Part shown: one piece after another, positions 8,482 through 17,385 of the stretch
Position numbering within the stretch: the first letter of the stretch is position 1
How the letters are laid out: every line of letters begins with the position of its first letter
Origin: Shewanella indica
GTDB taxonomy: Bacteria; Pseudomonadota; Gammaproteobacteria; Enterobacterales; Shewanellaceae
Direction: 5' to 3'
Length of the DNA: 64,000 nt
Assembly (NCBI RefSeq): GCF_002836975.1
Contig: NZ_NIJK01000047.1
Coordinates: forward strand, 124,001-188,000
Notes under the pieces: generated by a model
The model's input: the letters and a program-made list of their open reading frames with translations, nothing else
The model's database searches: none
Told to the model about the DNA's origin: nothing
Translations under genes and position numbers: made by a program

Positions 8482-10545
8482 TTAAATGCCGACTTCACCA
8501 CCATCGACTTTACGCAGCACCACGGTCGCTGCCCTTGGGCGAATGCTGGTGCCTATGGGTGTTTCCTCGGCGGCATTGGCAGAGACCGGCCAATTCCCCG
8601 GGTGCTGGATATTGGCAAATACCGAAGTGTAGTCCGGCGAGATGGCAAAGCCTGTGACTTCACAACCGTTGGGGCCGACGAAGAAGCGCTTCAGCTCGGT
8701 TTGATTATCGGCGGTAACAGTCAAAGGCTTGCCGTCGCCATCGACCATCTTGGATGGCACTATTGCCAGCATCTGGTCATTGGTGTGCTCAGTCACCTCT
8801 TTGGCGCCGTTATCTGTCTGGATCCACAGAATACCGCGGGCATCGAACGCCAGGCCGTCCGGACTGGCCAGTTGGTTAAGCTCAGTCAGGCCGGAGAGGT
8901 TGGTTGCGTCGTCACCGTCGGCCGGAGAACCGAACAGGAAGATATCCCAGCTAAACTCGGTATCACTGGCACCTTCATCCCAACGGATGATATGGCCAAA
9001 GTTGTTTTTCAGCCTTGGGTTGGCGGCATTGGCTTCAGTCCGCTTGGAGTTGTTGGTCAGGGTCAGATAGACACTGCCGGTGAAAGGATCCACCACACAC
9101 CACTCGGGTCTGTCCATTGGCGTTGCGCCAACTAAATCGGCGGCACCGGCGGTGTTGATGATGATATCGGCCTGGCTGGCAAATGTATCGGCCAGGGTCT
9201 TGCCGTCCTTTGTCATGGCATCCAGGGTCAGCGGCAACCATTCACCTACGCCTCCTTCGGTAAACTTGGCCACATACAGGGTACCTTCATCCATGTACTT
9301 GGCACCGGTTGCCAGGCGGTTGCTGCTGTCGGCATCCTTGGGGTCCCAGAGCGCCGCTGAAACAAACTTGTACATATATTCAAAGCGCGAGTCATGGCCT
9401 GAGTAGAATACCAGTGGTTTACCTTCGGCCAGCTTGCCAAAAGCGCAGCCTTCATGACGGAAACGCCCCAGCGCGGTTCGTTTAACTGCGCGGGAATTAG
9501 GGTTGTAAGGGTCGACTTCGACGATATATCCATAGCCGTTGTCTTCATTGCGATAGTCGTATATGGCATCACTGGCCTTGGGAGTGACATCGAAACGGGC
9601 AAATTCGTCCAGGCGCTCTTCGGCATCACCGGCCAGATCGGCCCAGCCATAACGGGTAGATTTTTTGCTGACACCGATACGGCGTTGTGCTGAGGTCATT
9701 TCTCCCTTATTGACGAAGTAGCCGGGCCAGTTCTCTTCACAGGTGAGGTAAGTTCCCCAAGGGGTATAACCGTTACCACAGTTGTTCAAGGTGCCGCGGG
9801 TCTGGCTGCCATCGGGCGAGAAGGCGGTTACGACTTTGTCTGTGTAGGCTACCGGGCCGCTGAGATCCATGGTGGAAGCACCGGTGAAGCGGCGATTATG
9901 CTTGTCATCCTTGACTACTTCCCAGTTGCCGCCGTTAAGTTTGATACGCACCACTGTCATGCCGTGAGCATTGATCTCTTTGCGGACTTCATCGACCAAG
10001 GTTCTCAAACCGGTATTGGCATCCACAGTTGGACCGTTGGGGTGCAGGGCATCTGGCTCAATATATTCATGGTTGATACACAAGAGGCCATCGGTTCCGG
10101 CTTCATTGAGTGGGAAGAAATGCATACCGTCGTGGTTTTGCCCCACGGAGTTGGCCTGATCCTGGGCGGTATTACTGCCATCAGCCTGCCATTCGGCGGC
10201 TTTACTATTCAGCGGAGTCCCCCAGGGAGCCAGAACCTGAGCCTGGTAACCTTGTGGAATAACCACAGCATCAAGGCGAGAACCGGCAACTGACTCAAAT
10301 CCTAATGTCACGCTGGATTGACTGGGTGGAACCTGAGTAGGGGGCACAGGATCCGGTGTGCCAGAGGTGTTATTGTTATCTGAACCGCAACCGGCGAGGC
10401 CGAAGCCGCCAAATGCAGTCAAGGCACTGACGCCCAAGCCACTTTTTACAAAATTGCGCCGGGAAAGGTGCTTATCCAACACCTGGGCAAAAGGTTCGTT
10501 CTGACTCTTGTTATAACGCGTCGGATCGAAAGTCGCCTTGCTCAT
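8482..10545 (-). CDS. phoX: PhoX-family alkaline phosphatase, Tat-exported (DUF839)
   Basis: PhoX enzymes are periplasmic phosphomonoesterases that use calcium and iron and release phosphate from organic esters. The 687-residue protein carries a twin-arginine signal (SRRNFVK at residues 28-34) followed by a hydrophobic stretch ending LAGCGSD. Family motifs include CINHEYIEPDALHPNGP, NNCGNGYTPWGTYLTCEENW, RHEGCAFGK and ASPDGLAFDARGILWIQTD. Tat export fits cofactor loading in the cytoplasm. The gene stands alone with its own terminator. Upstream are four phased PhoB-like half-sites, so induction by phosphate starvation is likely. Which phosphate esters it prefers is not visible. Confidence 0.9.
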   Translation of the reverse strand: MSKATFDPTRYNKSQNEPFAQVLDKHLSRRNFVKSGLGVSALTAFGGFGLAGCGSDNNNTSGTPDPVPPTQVPPSQSSVTLGFESVAGSRLDAVVIPQGYQAQVLAPWGTPLNSKAAEWQADGSNTAQDQANSVGQNHDGMHFFPLNEAGTDGLLCINHEYIEPDALHPNGPTVDANTGLRTLVDEVRKEINAHGMTVVRIKLNGGNWEVVKDDKHNRRFTGASTMDLSGPVAYTDKVVTAFSPDGSQTRGTLNNCGNGYTPWGTYLTCEENWPGYFVNKGEMTSAQRRIGVSKKSTRYGWADLAGDAEERLDEFARFDVTPKASDAIYDYRNEDNGYGYIVEVDPYNPNSRAVKRTALGRFRHEGCAFGKLAEGKPLVFYSGHDSRFEYMYKFVSAALWDPKDADSSNRLATGAKYMDEGTLYVAKFTEGGVGEWLPLTLDAMTKDGKTLADTFASQADIIINTAGAADLVGATPMDRPEWCVVDPFTGSVYLTLTNNSKRTEANAANPRLKNNFGHIIRWDEGASDTEFSWDIFLFGSPADGDDATNLSGLTELNQLASPDGLAFDARGILWIQTDNGAKEVTEHTNDQMLAIVPSKMVDGDGKPLTVTADNQTELKRFFVGPNGCEVTGFAISPDYTSVFANIQHPGNWPVSANAAEETPIGTSIRPRAATVVLRKVDGGEVGI

Positions 10546-10573
10546 AAGATTTCACTCCGTGATCTTCTATTTC

Positions 10574-10656
10574 ATTATAGGAATTGCAAATGCGACGCAA
10601 AGACTAATGACGGCATATGACAGCCAGATAACTGAAAGGTGACACAAATAAGACAT
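10574..10656 (-). promoter_or_regulatory. Candidate PhoB-controlled promoter of phoX
   Basis: On the minus strand, half-sites resembling CTGTCAT recur at exact 11-base spacing. On the plus strand they read ATGACAG (10617, perfect), ATAACTG (10628), GTGACAC (10639) and AAGACAT (10650), the last three each 5 of 7. A further ATGACGG lies at 10607. A perfect TATAAT -10 hexamer (plus-strand 10574-10579) sits downstream, 29 bases before the phoX start, with no good -35. An 11-base period is the known arrangement of Pho boxes. The gap from the nearest half-site to the -10 is longer than in classical pho promoters. Confidence 0.55.
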
Positions 10657-10798
10657 AGCCCCCATTTTGGGGATTAAATTGTTAGTTCTCTGGTTGTATT
10701 TGTGAGTTTTTCAGTCTCAAGGCTTGAAATTGTGAAAGGAAAGGGGGATGCTTTGCTCATCAAATAGTTTGAATGTCAAAATATAAGAGTGGCTTACT

Positions 10799-11857
10799 AT
10801 GAGTTCAGAGTTTCACACCACCACGCGCTGGCAGCATAAGCATGACTTTACCCACCATAATGAGCAGGGAGAGAAGAGTACCAAGTGGGTGCTCTTGCTG
10901 ACTGTGGTTACCATGGTGGCCGAGATTGTTGCCGGTACCATATATGGCTCTATGGCGCTGCTGGCTGATGGTTGGCATATGGGAACTCATGCTGCGGCAT
11001 TCATGCTGACACTGTTTGCTTATTCTTACGCCAGGAAACATGCCAACAACCCCAGATTTGCTTTCGGTACAGGTAAAGTCAGTGTGCTCGGCGGTTTTAC
11101 CAGTGCTATAGCTCTGGGGTTAGTGGCATTGTTAATGCTGATAGAGTCCGGCTCCAGACTCCTGTATCCGGAAGATATTCATTTTGACCAGGCGATTTTG
11201 GTGGCCATCATAGGTTTAACTGTCAATATCGTCAGTGTGTTTTTGCTCAAGGATCACCACGGTCATGATCATGGCCACAGCCACAGTCATGGGCATAACC
11301 ATGGACATACTCACGCCCATAACCACGACCATGGGGATTGCCACGGCCACAAAGATCATAATCTGCGCGCAGCCTATTTCCATGTATTAGCCGATGCCTT
11401 GACCTCCTTGTTGGCAATTGGCGCGCTGTTGGCCGGTAAATATTTTGGATTGAATTGGCTCGATCCCGTGATGGGAATTGTCGGAGCTGTTATCATCAGC
11501 CGCTGGGCTTGGGGACTTATCAGTCAGACCAGTCCCGTGTTGCTCGATGCAGGTGTTGAAGCCGAGTTCAGTCGCAAGTTGGTGGAACGGATAGAAGCCG
11601 AAAAAGATCACAAGGTAACCGATATCCATGTGTGGCCGGTCAGTGCCGATCATCACGCAGCTATGATCTCTTTGGTGAGCCATGCTCCCCACAGTACCGA
11701 CTATTATCATGAGTTGCTGGCGGACTTTAACCGCATAGATCATTTAACCATTGAAGTTAATCAGTGTGCTGACTGCAATAAGGCGGCAACGCCGAGAGCC
11801 AATGAGCGTGAGCAAGTGAGCCACACGGAGGCAGGACATCACCACCATCATCATTGA
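10799..11857 (+). CDS. dmeF: CDF-family divalent metal cation exporter, DmeF-like
   Basis: This is a cation diffusion facilitator that exports divalent metal (cobalt/nickel or iron/manganese in relatives) in exchange for protons. The 352-residue protein has six predicted helices. Metal-site residues are Asp57, His60 and His64 in LLADGWHMGTH, and His195 and Asp199 in HVLADALTS. A histidine-rich loop at residues 153-187 separates helices 4 and 5. The N-terminus has several His (TTTRWQHKHDFTHH), as in DmeF proteins, and the chain ends in six consecutive His. A MarR regulator follows, its ribosome site overlapping this stop. Metal specificity is inferred only from family. Confidence 0.85.
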   Translation: MSSEFHTTTRWQHKHDFTHHNEQGEKSTKWVLLLTVVTMVAEIVAGTIYGSMALLADGWHMGTHAAAFMLTLFAYSYARKHANNPRFAFGTGKVSVLGGFTSAIALGLVALLMLIESGSRLLYPEDIHFDQAILVAIIGLTVNIVSVFLLKDHHGHDHGHSHSHGHNHGHTHAHNHDHGDCHGHKDHNLRAAYFHVLADALTSLLAIGALLAGKYFGLNWLDPVMGIVGAVIISRWAWGLISQTSPVLLDAGVEAEFSRKLVERIEAEKDHKVTDIHVWPVSADHHAAMISLVSHAPHSTDYYHELLADFNRIDHLTIEVNQCADCNKAATPRANEREQVSHTEAGHHHHHH

Positions 11858-11870
11858 GGTGCAAAAATAG

Positions 11871-12308
11871 ATGAAACAGCAACAGCGGCAGGATTCGCTG
11901 CAACAGTCAATCAACCACGCCATTATAGAGTTTTATGAGCGTCTATCCTCCTGGGAGCAGAGCGTAGTCAGAGACCAAGGCGCTTCATTGGCGCAGATCC
12001 ACACAGTGGAGATCCTGGGCGCTCACGGCCCTATGAAGATGAAGGAACTGGCGGAAAAGCTCGGTATTACCACAGGCACCTTGACCGTGCAGGTTGAACG
12101 TTTGGTCAAGGCGGGCCTGGCCGAGCGTCAATCATTGGAAAATGACAGACGCGCCATTCAGGTATCTTTAACCGAAAAAGGCGAGCTGATGTTTAAGGAG
12201 CATGATGCCTTGCATCTGCAATTAACCCGTGAGATGACAGCGAAATTCAGTGACGCCGAGCTGGAGCAACTGCTTGGGTTCTTCAAGCGGCTCAACAGCG
12301 AATTTTAA
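11871..12308 (+). CDS. MarR-family transcriptional regulator
   Basis: This is a 145-residue winged-helix repressor. The DNA-binding segment reads MKMKELAEKLGITTGTLTVQVERLVKAGLAERQ, followed by the wing ENDRRAIQVSLTEKG; flanking helices would dimerise. It begins 13 bases after the CDF exporter, and the GAGGT ribosome site includes that gene's stop, so the two are probably one operon and this protein may control it. The inducing ligand is unknown. DmeF exporters are more often paired with RcnR/DmeR-type repressors, so a MarR partner is less usual. Confidence 0.85.
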   Translation: MKQQQRQDSLQQSINHAIIEFYERLSSWEQSVVRDQGASLAQIHTVEILGAHGPMKMKELAEKLGITTGTLTVQVERLVKAGLAERQSLENDRRAIQVSLTEKGELMFKEHDALHLQLTREMTAKFSDAELEQLLGFFKRLNSEF

Positions 12309-12338
12309 TTGCGACTGTTTACCCTGATATAAAACCAC

Positions 12339-12367
12339 AAAGCGCCTTTTCTGGGCGCTTTCTTTTT
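12339..12367 (+). terminator. Rho-independent terminator of the exporter-marR operon
   Basis: AAAGCGCC (12339-12346) pairs with GGCGCTTT (12354-12361), followed by CTTTTT. Confidence 0.8.
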
Positions 12368-12669
12368 CTAGAATATTAATAATCGCCGAACACTCATCAA
12401 GCTTGCACAACTTACAATTGCGGGACATTTGCATGCAAAGCGGTTGTTGAGTTGTCAAACGACTCTTTTAATCTTTTATCTCGCCGTTTTAACTAAGGAA
12501 GGTGCATCGCGAACTTCCCCATTGGCATAGGGTCTGACAGCTTAATTCGGCCCCATGAGCGATGTAGGAACCGATAAGGGAACCTTAAGATAAAATTGTT
12601 ATATTAACATTTAGTTAACCATAAGTTGAAATTGCTGGGCCTTGCATCAATTTTAACCGTCATTTAGGA
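12368..12669. other. Intergenic region upstream of eptA with a weak PhoP-like direct repeat
   Basis: I see no gene here. The last 70 bases are AT-rich and contain, on the minus strand, GGTTAA-N5-TGTTAA (plus-strand 12604-12620). This differs from the PhoP box (G/T)GTTTA-N5-(G/T)GTTTA by one base per half. CTTAA-type elements (12541, 12584) recall PmrA sites but are not spaced as a pair. Control of eptA by PhoP or PmrA is therefore only a suggestion. Confidence 0.25.
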
Positions 12670-14295
12670 ATGAGTGTGTTGAATCCCATCTCCGTCAATC
12701 GCCTGACCTTTGTACTGGCACTGTTTTTTGTGGCCGTGTTCAATATGCCTTTTTTTACTATAGTCAAACAGGGGCTCGAGAACCAAGCGCATGTGGACCC
12801 TTTGTTTGTGGCGACCATTCCCATCTTCTTGATCTCAGCTTTGGGGATACTGTTTTCCCTGTTCAGTTTTAAATATATTCTCAAACCTTTCTTTATTGTG
12901 TTGCTGCTGTGTTCATCTGGGGTATTTTTTGCCGCGTTCAAATATGGCGTAGTATTCGATACCGGCATGATTGAAAACACTTTTCAAACCAACAGCGCAG
13001 AAGCTATGACTTATGTGAACTGGGCATCAATATTAAACCTGTTGTTGACCGGGGCTCTGCCTGCGCTGCTTTTGTATCGTATTCAGGTTGACTATAAGCC
13101 CATAGGCAAGGAACTGGCGTATAAGGCGCTATACATAGTAGCGAATGTGCTCATCATAGTGGTGATTGGCTTTTTCTATATGCAGAACTATCTGGCTTTT
13201 GGCCGCAATCATGATGAAATTAAACGTTACATAGTGCCGACTTATTTTGTCGGTTCGGCGGCCAAATACATCAATCAGCACTACCTGGAAAAGCCGCTCG
13301 AATATCAAAAATTGGGTACAGATGCCAAGCAGGTAAAATCAGCCGGTGCAACTAAACCCAGACTGATGGTACTGGTGGTCGGTGAAACCGCCAGGGCGCA
13401 AAATTATCAATACTATGGTTATGACAGGCCAACCAATGTCTACACCAAGGCGATTTCACCGCTGATCTTCGGCGATGTCAGCTCCTGTGGCACCGCCACG
13501 GCGGTGTCTTTGCCCTGTATGTTTTCCCGAATGAGCCGGGAAGATTATCACTCCCGAGTTGCCAAGGCTCAGGATACCGTTGTGGATGTGCTCAACTACG
13601 CCGGTGTGAAAGTGCAGTGGTTTGATAATGACAGTGGCTGCAAAGGCGTGTGTGACAGGGTGGAAAACAAGCTGATAGCGCTGAATGCCGATCCCAAGTT
13701 ATGCGACGGTCAGTTTTGTCAGGATCAGGTACTGCTTGATGAACTCAAACAAGCCTTGTTGCAGCCGAACAATGGTCAGGATCGCTTGATAGTGTTGCAT
13801 ATCATCGGCAGTCACGGACCTACCTATTATCTGCGCTACCCCGAGCAATTTCGTCGCTTTACCCCGGATTGCCAGCGTAGTGACATTCAAAACTGCAGCC
13901 GCGAGCAGCTCACCAATACCTATGACAACACGATTCTGTATACCGACTATATCGTCTCTCAGGTGGTCGAGCAGCTAAAGGGCCGCAGTGGCGACTATGA
14001 TACCGCCATGATGTATCTGTCTGATCACGGTGAATCCTTGGGGGAGAAGGGCATGTATCTACACGGCTCTCCCTATGCCATAGCGCCGAGTGAACAAACA
14101 CGGGTGCCTTGGATGGCTTGGTTTTCCAATCAGTTCAAGCAACAACTTGGGCTGAATGATGACTGCCTGGCAAGGGAAGCTGCGGTGAAGCGTGTTTCCC
14201 ACGACAACCTGTTCGATACACTGTTAGGGCTATTCGATGTCAGCAGCAAGGTGTACCTGCCTGAATTGGATTTAATCGCCCTGTGTCGTCGCTGA
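12670..14295 (+). CDS. eptA: Lipid A phosphoethanolamine transferase
   Basis: EptA adds phosphoethanolamine to lipid A phosphates in the periplasm, lowering surface charge and polymyxin binding. The 541-residue protein has five N-terminal transmembrane helices and a periplasmic sulfatase-like domain. Visible active-site residues are Glu239 in VVGETARA, nucleophile Thr275 in SSCGTATAVSLPCMFS, His382 in IIGSHGP, Asp452-His453 in YLSDHGES and His465 in MYLHGSP. Paired cysteines (273/283, 324/328, 345/350, 401/409) fit the family disulfides. Start choice is uncertain: ATG 12670 lies almost on AGGA, while in-frame GTG 12676 is six bases from it. A strong terminator follows. Confidence 0.93.
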   Translation: MSVLNPISVNRLTFVLALFFVAVFNMPFFTIVKQGLENQAHVDPLFVATIPIFLISALGILFSLFSFKYILKPFFIVLLLCSSGVFFAAFKYGVVFDTGMIENTFQTNSAEAMTYVNWASILNLLLTGALPALLLYRIQVDYKPIGKELAYKALYIVANVLIIVVIGFFYMQNYLAFGRNHDEIKRYIVPTYFVGSAAKYINQHYLEKPLEYQKLGTDAKQVKSAGATKPRLMVLVVGETARAQNYQYYGYDRPTNVYTKAISPLIFGDVSSCGTATAVSLPCMFSRMSREDYHSRVAKAQDTVVDVLNYAGVKVQWFDNDSGCKGVCDRVENKLIALNADPKLCDGQFCQDQVLLDELKQALLQPNNGQDRLIVLHIIGSHGPTYYLRYPEQFRRFTPDCQRSDIQNCSREQLTNTYDNTILYTDYIVSQVVEQLKGRSGDYDTAMMYLSDHGESLGEKGMYLHGSPYAIAPSEQTRVPWMAWFSNQFKQQLGLNDDCLAREAAVKRVSHDNLFDTLLGLFDVSSKVYLPELDLIALCRR

Positions 14296-14315
14296 GACTG
14301 TCTGCTCAAATGATC

Positions 14316-14348
14316 AATAACCCGGCGTTGGCCGGGTTATTGGTTTTT
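14316..14348 (+). terminator. Rho-independent terminator of eptA
   Basis: AATAACCCGGC (14316-14326) pairs perfectly with GCCGGGTTATT (14331-14341) around a GTTG loop, then GGTTTTT. The opposite strand lacks a T run. Confidence 0.88.
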
Positions 14349-14368
14349 AGGTGTTAAATAAGGGGAGT

Positions 14369-17071
14369 CTATGGCTCCTTGCCCGGCAGCTCCATGTGCA
14401 TCTTGATCAGGTGTTCTTCCATATCAAAGGTGACAGTAAAGCCAAGACTCTTGGCGAGGCTGGCCATATTGCGGTTTTCAAACATGGTGAAGCCGGTTAA
14501 CACCTGAGTGCCCGTGGTGCGGTAGTAGTTGATTAGCTTCTCCAGCAGCAACTTGCCTATGCCAATACCCTGATGAGAACTGCGAACTGCCATGGCAAAT
14601 TCCGCCTCAGTGTTGTCCGGATCGATAGAGGCTCGCACTGCGCCCAAGGTTTCCTCTTCACCATTTTCATCTCTTATGGTGGCGATAAACGCCATTTCAC
14701 GGGCGTAATCTATCTGGGTCAATACCGCCATCTCTTCGTGAGTCATACGCGAGCGTACTCCAAAATAGCGCTTGTATCTGTCTTCATCCGTAAGCGAGTT
14801 GTCAAAGTCCAGATGTTTGGGTTCATCTTCCGGTAGTATCGGCCGCAACATTACCTCAAGGCCATTACGCAGTTTGGCTTTTTCTTCCAGCTCTTTGGGG
14901 TAGGGTAAAATGGCCAGTCGGCCGGCATTATCCGTGACTTCCGGATTCAGACGCAGATTGACATCCAAGAGGGTAATTTTATCGCCCGCCGCCAATACAG
15001 GATTGAGATCCAAACTTTCGATTTCGGGGCAATCGATAATGAGCTGCGAGATTTGAGTCAACATCTGGCATAGGGCGCGCATATCCAAGCCTTGGGGCAA
15101 GTGGCGATCGCGGATCTTTTGGGTCTTGAGTGCCTGGATCACCATATAGCGCGCTAGCGCCATATTCAGTGGCGGCAAAGCGACTGCAGCATCCCGGGTG
15201 GGTTCCCATTCGGAGCCACCTTCACCGAGCATGATGGCTGGGCCAAATACAGGATCGCTTATTACCGCAACTCTGAGCTCTTGTGCGCCGGCGGTAAGCG
15301 CCATTTTTTGCACTATCATGCCCTCGACCGAAGCGGCTGGGTTAGCTGTGTGGACCCGCTCGACAATGGCTGCTGCGGCCTGATTGACCTCATTTGCCGA
15401 TGTCAGATTCAGCATCACCCCGTGAACGTCTGATTTATGCAAAATATCCGGTGATTGCACTTTTAATGCCACAGGGTAGCCTGCCTTATCGGCAATAGCG
15501 ACAGCCTCGGCGGCATCTTTGGCATACCAAGTATCTATAGTATCCAAGCCGTAGGCGTTGAGTATGTTGCGGGCATCATGGGTTTCCAGTACTCGTTTGC
15601 CTTTGGCAATGGCTTGCTGCAGCAAACTTCTGGCGGTAGCGCTATCCGTGGGAATTGAATCCGGTATCGATTGTGGTACTTCCTGCAGCAGTTTTTGGTT
15701 GCGGCGATACTCAACCATATGCATAAAGGCGCGCACGGCGCCCTCGGGTGTACGGTAAGTTGGGATCCCCGCCTTGGAAAAGTGCTTTCGAGCCCGGTAA
15801 GCGGCATCTTCCCCGCTCCAGTTGGTTAAGATGCTTACCCGATTACGTTTCGGGTGCTGTTTGACAGTTTCAATCAAGGCATCGGCTATGGTGACGCTTT
15901 CGCCAAGGGCCGAAGGGGAGTGCAGTACCAAGATGGCGTCCAGCTCATCGCTGTCCATTAATACCGACAGTGCCTGGCTGTAACGCTCGGCGCCGGCATC
16001 GCCTATAATGTCCACCGGGTTTTGCCCGGACCAGGTAGAGGGCAACATCTGAGAGAGTTTCTCCAGGGTGGCTTCGGACAATTGTGCCAACTTGCCACCT
16101 TTGAGTACCAGTTCATCCACCGCCAGCACGGCCGGGCCGCCACCGTTGGAAAGAATACACAGACGCTCACCATTGAGTGGGTTGAGGTGAGCTAGGCTCT
16201 CGAGTGCGGCAAACAATTCAACCAAGTCGGTGACCCGCAGCATACCGGCACGGCGAAAGGCGGCCTCGTAGACGGCGTCATTACCAGCTATACCTCCGGT
16301 GTGCAGTTTGGCTGCATTGCCACCCTCGGCGCTGCGACCTGATTTGATCACCAGTATAGGTTTATGGCGGGCTGCGGCTCTGGCTGCTGACAGGAAGTGA
16401 CGCTTCTCATTGACCGAATCTATATAGAGCATGATGGCGCTGGTACGGGAATCGCGACCAAGAAAATCCAGCAATTCATCGAAGTCTATGTCAGTGGCAT
16501 CGCCAAGCGAAATAAAGGAAGAGAAACCGATCCCTTTGTTGTTGGCCCAGTCGAGCACTGTAGTGCAGATGGCTGCTGATTGGGATACAAAAGCTATCTT
16601 GCCGGGCAGCGCGCCTGCATGGGCCAAACTGGCATTGAGGCCCAAAGGTGGCAACATCATTCCCAAACTGTTGGGACCGAGGAGCCGCATGCCGTAACGT
16701 CTGGCGTTACCTTGGGTTAGTTCAAGCAGGTTTTCGCCTTGGTCGTTTAATTCATCTGCCATGCCTGAAGCCATGATGATAGCCACTTTGCAGCCAAATT
16801 GGGCCAGAGTTTCCACTATTGCCGGCACGCTGGAGGCACGGGTACAGATGATGGCCAGATCAGGTTTGATCGGTAAAGATTCGATATTGGGGTAGGCCAG
16901 CACGCCCATCACTGCATGGTATTTGGGAGTGACCGGCATAATCGGCCCGGCAAAGCCGCCCGAAAGCAGGTTTTTCATTACTACATTGCCTGCTCGTTTG
17001 TCGCGATTGGATGCACCTATGACGGCGATGGAACCGGGTTTGAACAGCGTGTGCAGAGTACGTTGGCTCAT
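14369..17071 (-). CDS. Pat-type protein lysine acetyltransferase (NDP-forming acyl-CoA synthetase fused to GNAT)
   Basis: Relatives (Salmonella Pat, E. coli PatZ/YfiQ) acetylate enzymes such as acetyl-CoA synthetase using acetyl-CoA. The 900-residue protein has an N-terminal CoA-binding/acyl-CoA synthetase region (TLFKPGSIAVIGASNRDKRAG; RLLGPNSLGM), a succinyl-CoA synthetase-like and ATP-grasp region from about residue 500 (YPVALKVQSPDILHKSDVHGV) and a C-terminal GNAT domain (VRSSHQGIGIGKLLLEKLI). Start 17071 (MSQRTLHTLF) has AGGGA upstream. The longer in-frame extension to 17176 lacks family similarity. In E. coli the gene adjoins the TapT gene; here they are 13.5 kb apart. Confidence 0.9.
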   Translation of the reverse strand: MSQRTLHTLFKPGSIAVIGASNRDKRAGNVVMKNLLSGGFAGPIMPVTPKYHAVMGVLAYPNIESLPIKPDLAIICTRASSVPAIVETLAQFGCKVAIIMASGMADELNDQGENLLELTQGNARRYGMRLLGPNSLGMMLPPLGLNASLAHAGALPGKIAFVSQSAAICTTVLDWANNKGIGFSSFISLGDATDIDFDELLDFLGRDSRTSAIMLYIDSVNEKRHFLSAARAAARHKPILVIKSGRSAEGGNAAKLHTGGIAGNDAVYEAAFRRAGMLRVTDLVELFAALESLAHLNPLNGERLCILSNGGGPAVLAVDELVLKGGKLAQLSEATLEKLSQMLPSTWSGQNPVDIIGDAGAERYSQALSVLMDSDELDAILVLHSPSALGESVTIADALIETVKQHPKRNRVSILTNWSGEDAAYRARKHFSKAGIPTYRTPEGAVRAFMHMVEYRRNQKLLQEVPQSIPDSIPTDSATARSLLQQAIAKGKRVLETHDARNILNAYGLDTIDTWYAKDAAEAVAIADKAGYPVALKVQSPDILHKSDVHGVMLNLTSANEVNQAAAAIVERVHTANPAASVEGMIVQKMALTAGAQELRVAVISDPVFGPAIMLGEGGSEWEPTRDAAVALPPLNMALARYMVIQALKTQKIRDRHLPQGLDMRALCQMLTQISQLIIDCPEIESLDLNPVLAAGDKITLLDVNLRLNPEVTDNAGRLAILPYPKELEEKAKLRNGLEVMLRPILPEDEPKHLDFDNSLTDEDRYKRYFGVRSRMTHEEMAVLTQIDYAREMAFIATIRDENGEEETLGAVRASIDPDNTEAEFAMAVRSSHQGIGIGKLLLEKLINYYRTTGTQVLTGFTMFENRNMASLAKSLGFTVTFDMEEHLIKMHMELPGKEP

Positions 17072-17268
17072 GGATTTCCCTGTCGACAAAGGACTTTGGT
17101 CTATACCCCATGATTCCATGGCCTGAGCAAGTAAGCAATATGCAAAAAGTAGGGCTTGATTTACAAAAAATACCATTCAGTAGAGGTGCTTACTCTTTTT
17201 GCGTGAATGAAAAGGCAAGAGCAAGAGGAAACGCAAATTTGAATGGCGGGAAAGGGGAATTTCAGGCA

Positions 17269-17293
17269 TAAAAAAACCTGCTTTAAGCAGGTT
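17269..17293 (-). terminator. Terminator of the tRNA-Val pair
   Basis: On the minus strand AACCTGC pairs with GCAGGTT (17287-17293 with 17275-17281), followed by a run of T. It starts five bases past the CCA end of the second tRNA. Confidence 0.85.
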
Positions 17294-17297
17294 GATT

Positions 17298-17374
17298 TGG
17301 TACACCCGAGTGGACTCGAACCACCGACCCCTACCATGTCAAGGTAGTGCTCTAACCAGCTGAGCTACGGGTGT
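17298..17374 (-). tRNA. tRNA-Val (GAC), distal copy
   Basis: The 77-base cloverleaf includes an encoded CCA end. The acceptor stem is ACACCCG/CGGGTGT with discriminator A. The anticodon stem-loop CTACC-TTGACAT-GGTAG gives anticodon GAC. The T arm has GGTTCGAGTCC. It is identical to the upstream copy and is separated from it by 11 bases. Confidence 0.97.
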
Positions 17375-17385
17375 ATTGCAAATTT

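Noticed and set aside
8464..9135. 223-codon plus-strand frame opposite phoX
   Set aside because: It is antisense to conserved PhoX sequence, with no independent coding features.
11256..11365. Short repeated CATGGCCA-like units suggesting a repeat array or CRISPR-like element
   Set aside because: They are His/Gly codons of the metal-binding loop in the CDF exporter; there are no spacers of constant length.
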